The notes under the pieces are model-generated. The model did not search any database. It was given only the letters and a program-made list of their open reading frames with translations, and was not told where the DNA came from. Both the position numbers and the translations under genes were made by a program. A stretch of DNA of 41,443 nt from Rubrivivax sp. (lineage in GTDB: Bacteria; Pseudomonadota; Gammaproteobacteria; Burkholderiales; Burkholderiaceae_C): assembly GCA_027483705.1 (NCBI GenBank), contig JAIXTY010000211.1:1-41443 (forward strand), in the 5' to 3' direction. Within the stretch, counting starts at the first letter, position 1. Every line of letters begins with the position of its first letter. Below are positions 40,201 to 41,443 of this stretch, in pieces.

Positions 40201-41443
40201 TCACTTCATCGACATCGTGGCGATGTCGATGAACCAGTGCCGGGGCTGCACCACGCCCTCGATCTTGGGGCTCAGCGCGCGCGGGCCCACGTCATGCGCG
40301 ATCCACACGAACGGTGCGTCGTCAACGATGTACGCGTGCAGCTTGGCCAGCGCGGCGTCACGCGACTTCTCGTCGAAGCTCGTGCGGGCATCGGCGATGA
40401 GCTTGTCGACCGTCGGGTTGCCGTAGTAGCCCCAGTTGTTGCTGACCGGCGGGAAGGTCTTGGTGCTGACGAAGCGCACCATCGCGAAGAACGGGTCCAT
40501 CGCCGAGAAGCTGACGTTGATGGCGTTGGCGCCATTGGCCGACGGGTCCTTCGCGCCCTTGCGCCAGTTGGTGAAGAGGGTGTTCCACTCGATGACGTCG
40601 AACTGCACGTCGAAGTGGCACTGCTTCAGGCTCTGCTGCACGAACTCGTTCATCGGCAGCGGCTGCATCTGGCCCGAGCCGCTGGCGCTGATCTGCACCT
40701 TCACCTTCAACGGCTTGGCGGCGCTGTGGCCGGCCTCGGCCATGAGCTTCTGCCCGGCGGCGATGTCGGTCTTGATGTCGAACTTCGGGTTGCCCCACCA
40801 GGGGTGGCCCGGCGGCACCGTGCCCTTGGGCGGGACCATCATGCCGCCCAGCAGCTTCATCAGGCCCAGGCGGTCGACACACAGGTTGGCGGCCTGGCGC
40901 ACACGCTTGTCGAGCCAGGGCGAGCCTTCGGCAAAGCTCAGCTGCCAGGGCCAGACGTGCGGCTGCTGGTTGAAGTAGATCTTGTTGCCGCGGCTCTGGA
41001 TGGTGCCCATGGCATCGGGCGCCGGGGCCTCGATCCAGTCGACCTGGTTCGACAGCAGCGCGGCGGTGCGCGCGTTGGCCTCGGGCATGGGCAGCATCAC
41101 GACGCGGTCGATCTTGGGCACGCGCTTCGGATCCCAATAGGTCTTGTTGGCCACCATCTCCACGCGCTCGCGCGGCACGAAGCGCGCCATCTTGAAGGGG
41201 CCCGAGCCGCTGGCGTCGGCGGCGAAGGCGGTCCACGCGGCCTTGGACTTGTCAGCCGGCGTGGCGCCCGGGGCAGCGTCGAACTTCTTCTGCCAGTGCG
41301 CGGGGCTGGCCATGAAGAGGTTGGTCAGATTGATCGGCAAAAACGAATCGGGCTCGCTGGTGGTGAGTTCCACCGTGAGGTTGTCGATCTTGCGGGCCGA
41401 GCGCAGCGTGGGCATGCGGCTGGCCGTCACGCCCACCTGGCTG
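40201..41443 (-). CDS. Peptide-type ABC importer binding protein (N-terminus cut off)
   Basis: This is the C-terminal 413 or so residues of an SBP_bac_5 (DppA/OppA-like) periplasmic binding protein; the frame is open at the right edge, so the signal peptide and first part are missing. Family features are SGPFKMARFVPRERVEMVANKTYWDPKRVPKIDRVV, here the classic central block after the G-SGP-F motif, then AALLSNQVDWIEAPAPD and RVRQAANLCVDRLGLMKLL. The C-terminal YIVDDAPFVWIAHDVGPRALSPKIEG completes the fold. It is the first gene of the importer-amidase operon. The ligand class (peptide, opine or other amide) cannot be read from sequence. Confidence 0.93.
   Translation of the reverse strand, partial: SQVGVTASRMPTLRSARKIDNLTVELTTSEPDSFLPINLTNLFMASPAHWQKKFDAAPGATPADKSKAAWTAFAADASGSGPFKMARFVPRERVEMVANKTYWDPKRVPKIDRVVMLPMPEANARTAALLSNQVDWIEAPAPDAMGTIQSRGNKIYFNQQPHVWPWQLSFAEGSPWLDKRVRQAANLCVDRLGLMKLLGGMMVPPKGTVPPGHPWWGNPKFDIKTDIAAGQKLMAEAGHSAAKPLKVKVQISASGSGQMQPLPMNEFVQQSLKQCHFDVQFDVIEWNTLFTNWRKGAKDPSANGANAINVSFSAMDPFFAMVRFVSTKTFPPVSNNWGYYGNPTVDKLIADARTSFDEKSRDAALAKLHAYIVDDAPFVWIAHDVGPRALSPKIEGVVQPRHWFIDIATMSMK

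Overview
The window is GC-rich, densely packed bacterial DNA with almost exclusively G/C-ending codons. There are no rRNA or tRNA genes, CRISPR arrays, phage genes or insertion sequences that I can see. Gene content and style point to a motile betaproteobacterium of the order Burkholderiales, probably near the Rubrivivax/Leptothrix/Ideonella group: a fliI-fliR flagellar block, a Tat-type PhoX, an orphan Bug-type binding protein, and many short-leader or leaderless starts. The genus is an inference.

Layout. 1-7123 (+): flagellar block fliI (3' part), fliJ, fliK, fliL, fliM, fliN, fliO, fliP, fliQ, fliR, coding for the export ATPase and its stalk, the hook-length ruler, the motor/switch proteins and the membrane export gate. 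A terminator-like hairpin follows fliK. Codon usage changes sharply near the start of fliM. 7182-9104 (-): a PhoX-type phosphatase with an 18-bp Pho-box-like sequence in front of it. 9204-12982 (+): a tight chain of VOC protein, NAD(P)-binding protein, beta-CASP metallo-beta-lactamase protein and MgtC/DUF4010 membrane protein, partly joined by 4-nt start/stop overlaps. 12958-18651 (-): secreted esterase-like lipoprotein, prolyl 4-hydroxylase, YaaA, YpfH-like esterase, exported BAAT-like hydrolase, enoyl-CoA hydratase-like protein. 18730-21953 (+): a three-gene ABC exporter (adaptor, FtsX/LolC-type permease, LolD-type ATPase). 21977-23629 (-): acyl-CoA synthetase. 23737-26710 (+): membrane hybrid histidine kinase and an acyltransferase-3 protein. 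26736-31255 (-): an ABC ATPase and its partner, a large fusion of ABC-2 permease with a periplasmic M1 metallopeptidase.

31417-33775 (+): a small P-loop kinase-like protein, an M20 carbamoyl/allantoate amidohydrolase and ureidoglycolate lyase. 33776-34078 is the longest gene-free stretch and holds a nested inverted repeat. 34079-35080 (+): Bug-type solute-binding protein. 35092-41443 (-): an operon for a peptide-type ABC importer (binding protein cut by the window edge, two permeases, two ATPases) ending in an amidase. The M20 hydrolase, ureidoglycolate lyase, amidase and importer together suggest uptake and hydrolysis of small amide or ureide nitrogen compounds.

The most unusual items are the ABC-2/M1 peptidase fusion with its own ATPase, the compositional break inside fliM, the prolyl hydroxylase-YaaA gene pair, the recurrent leaderless-type promoters, and the exported BAAT-like hydrolase.
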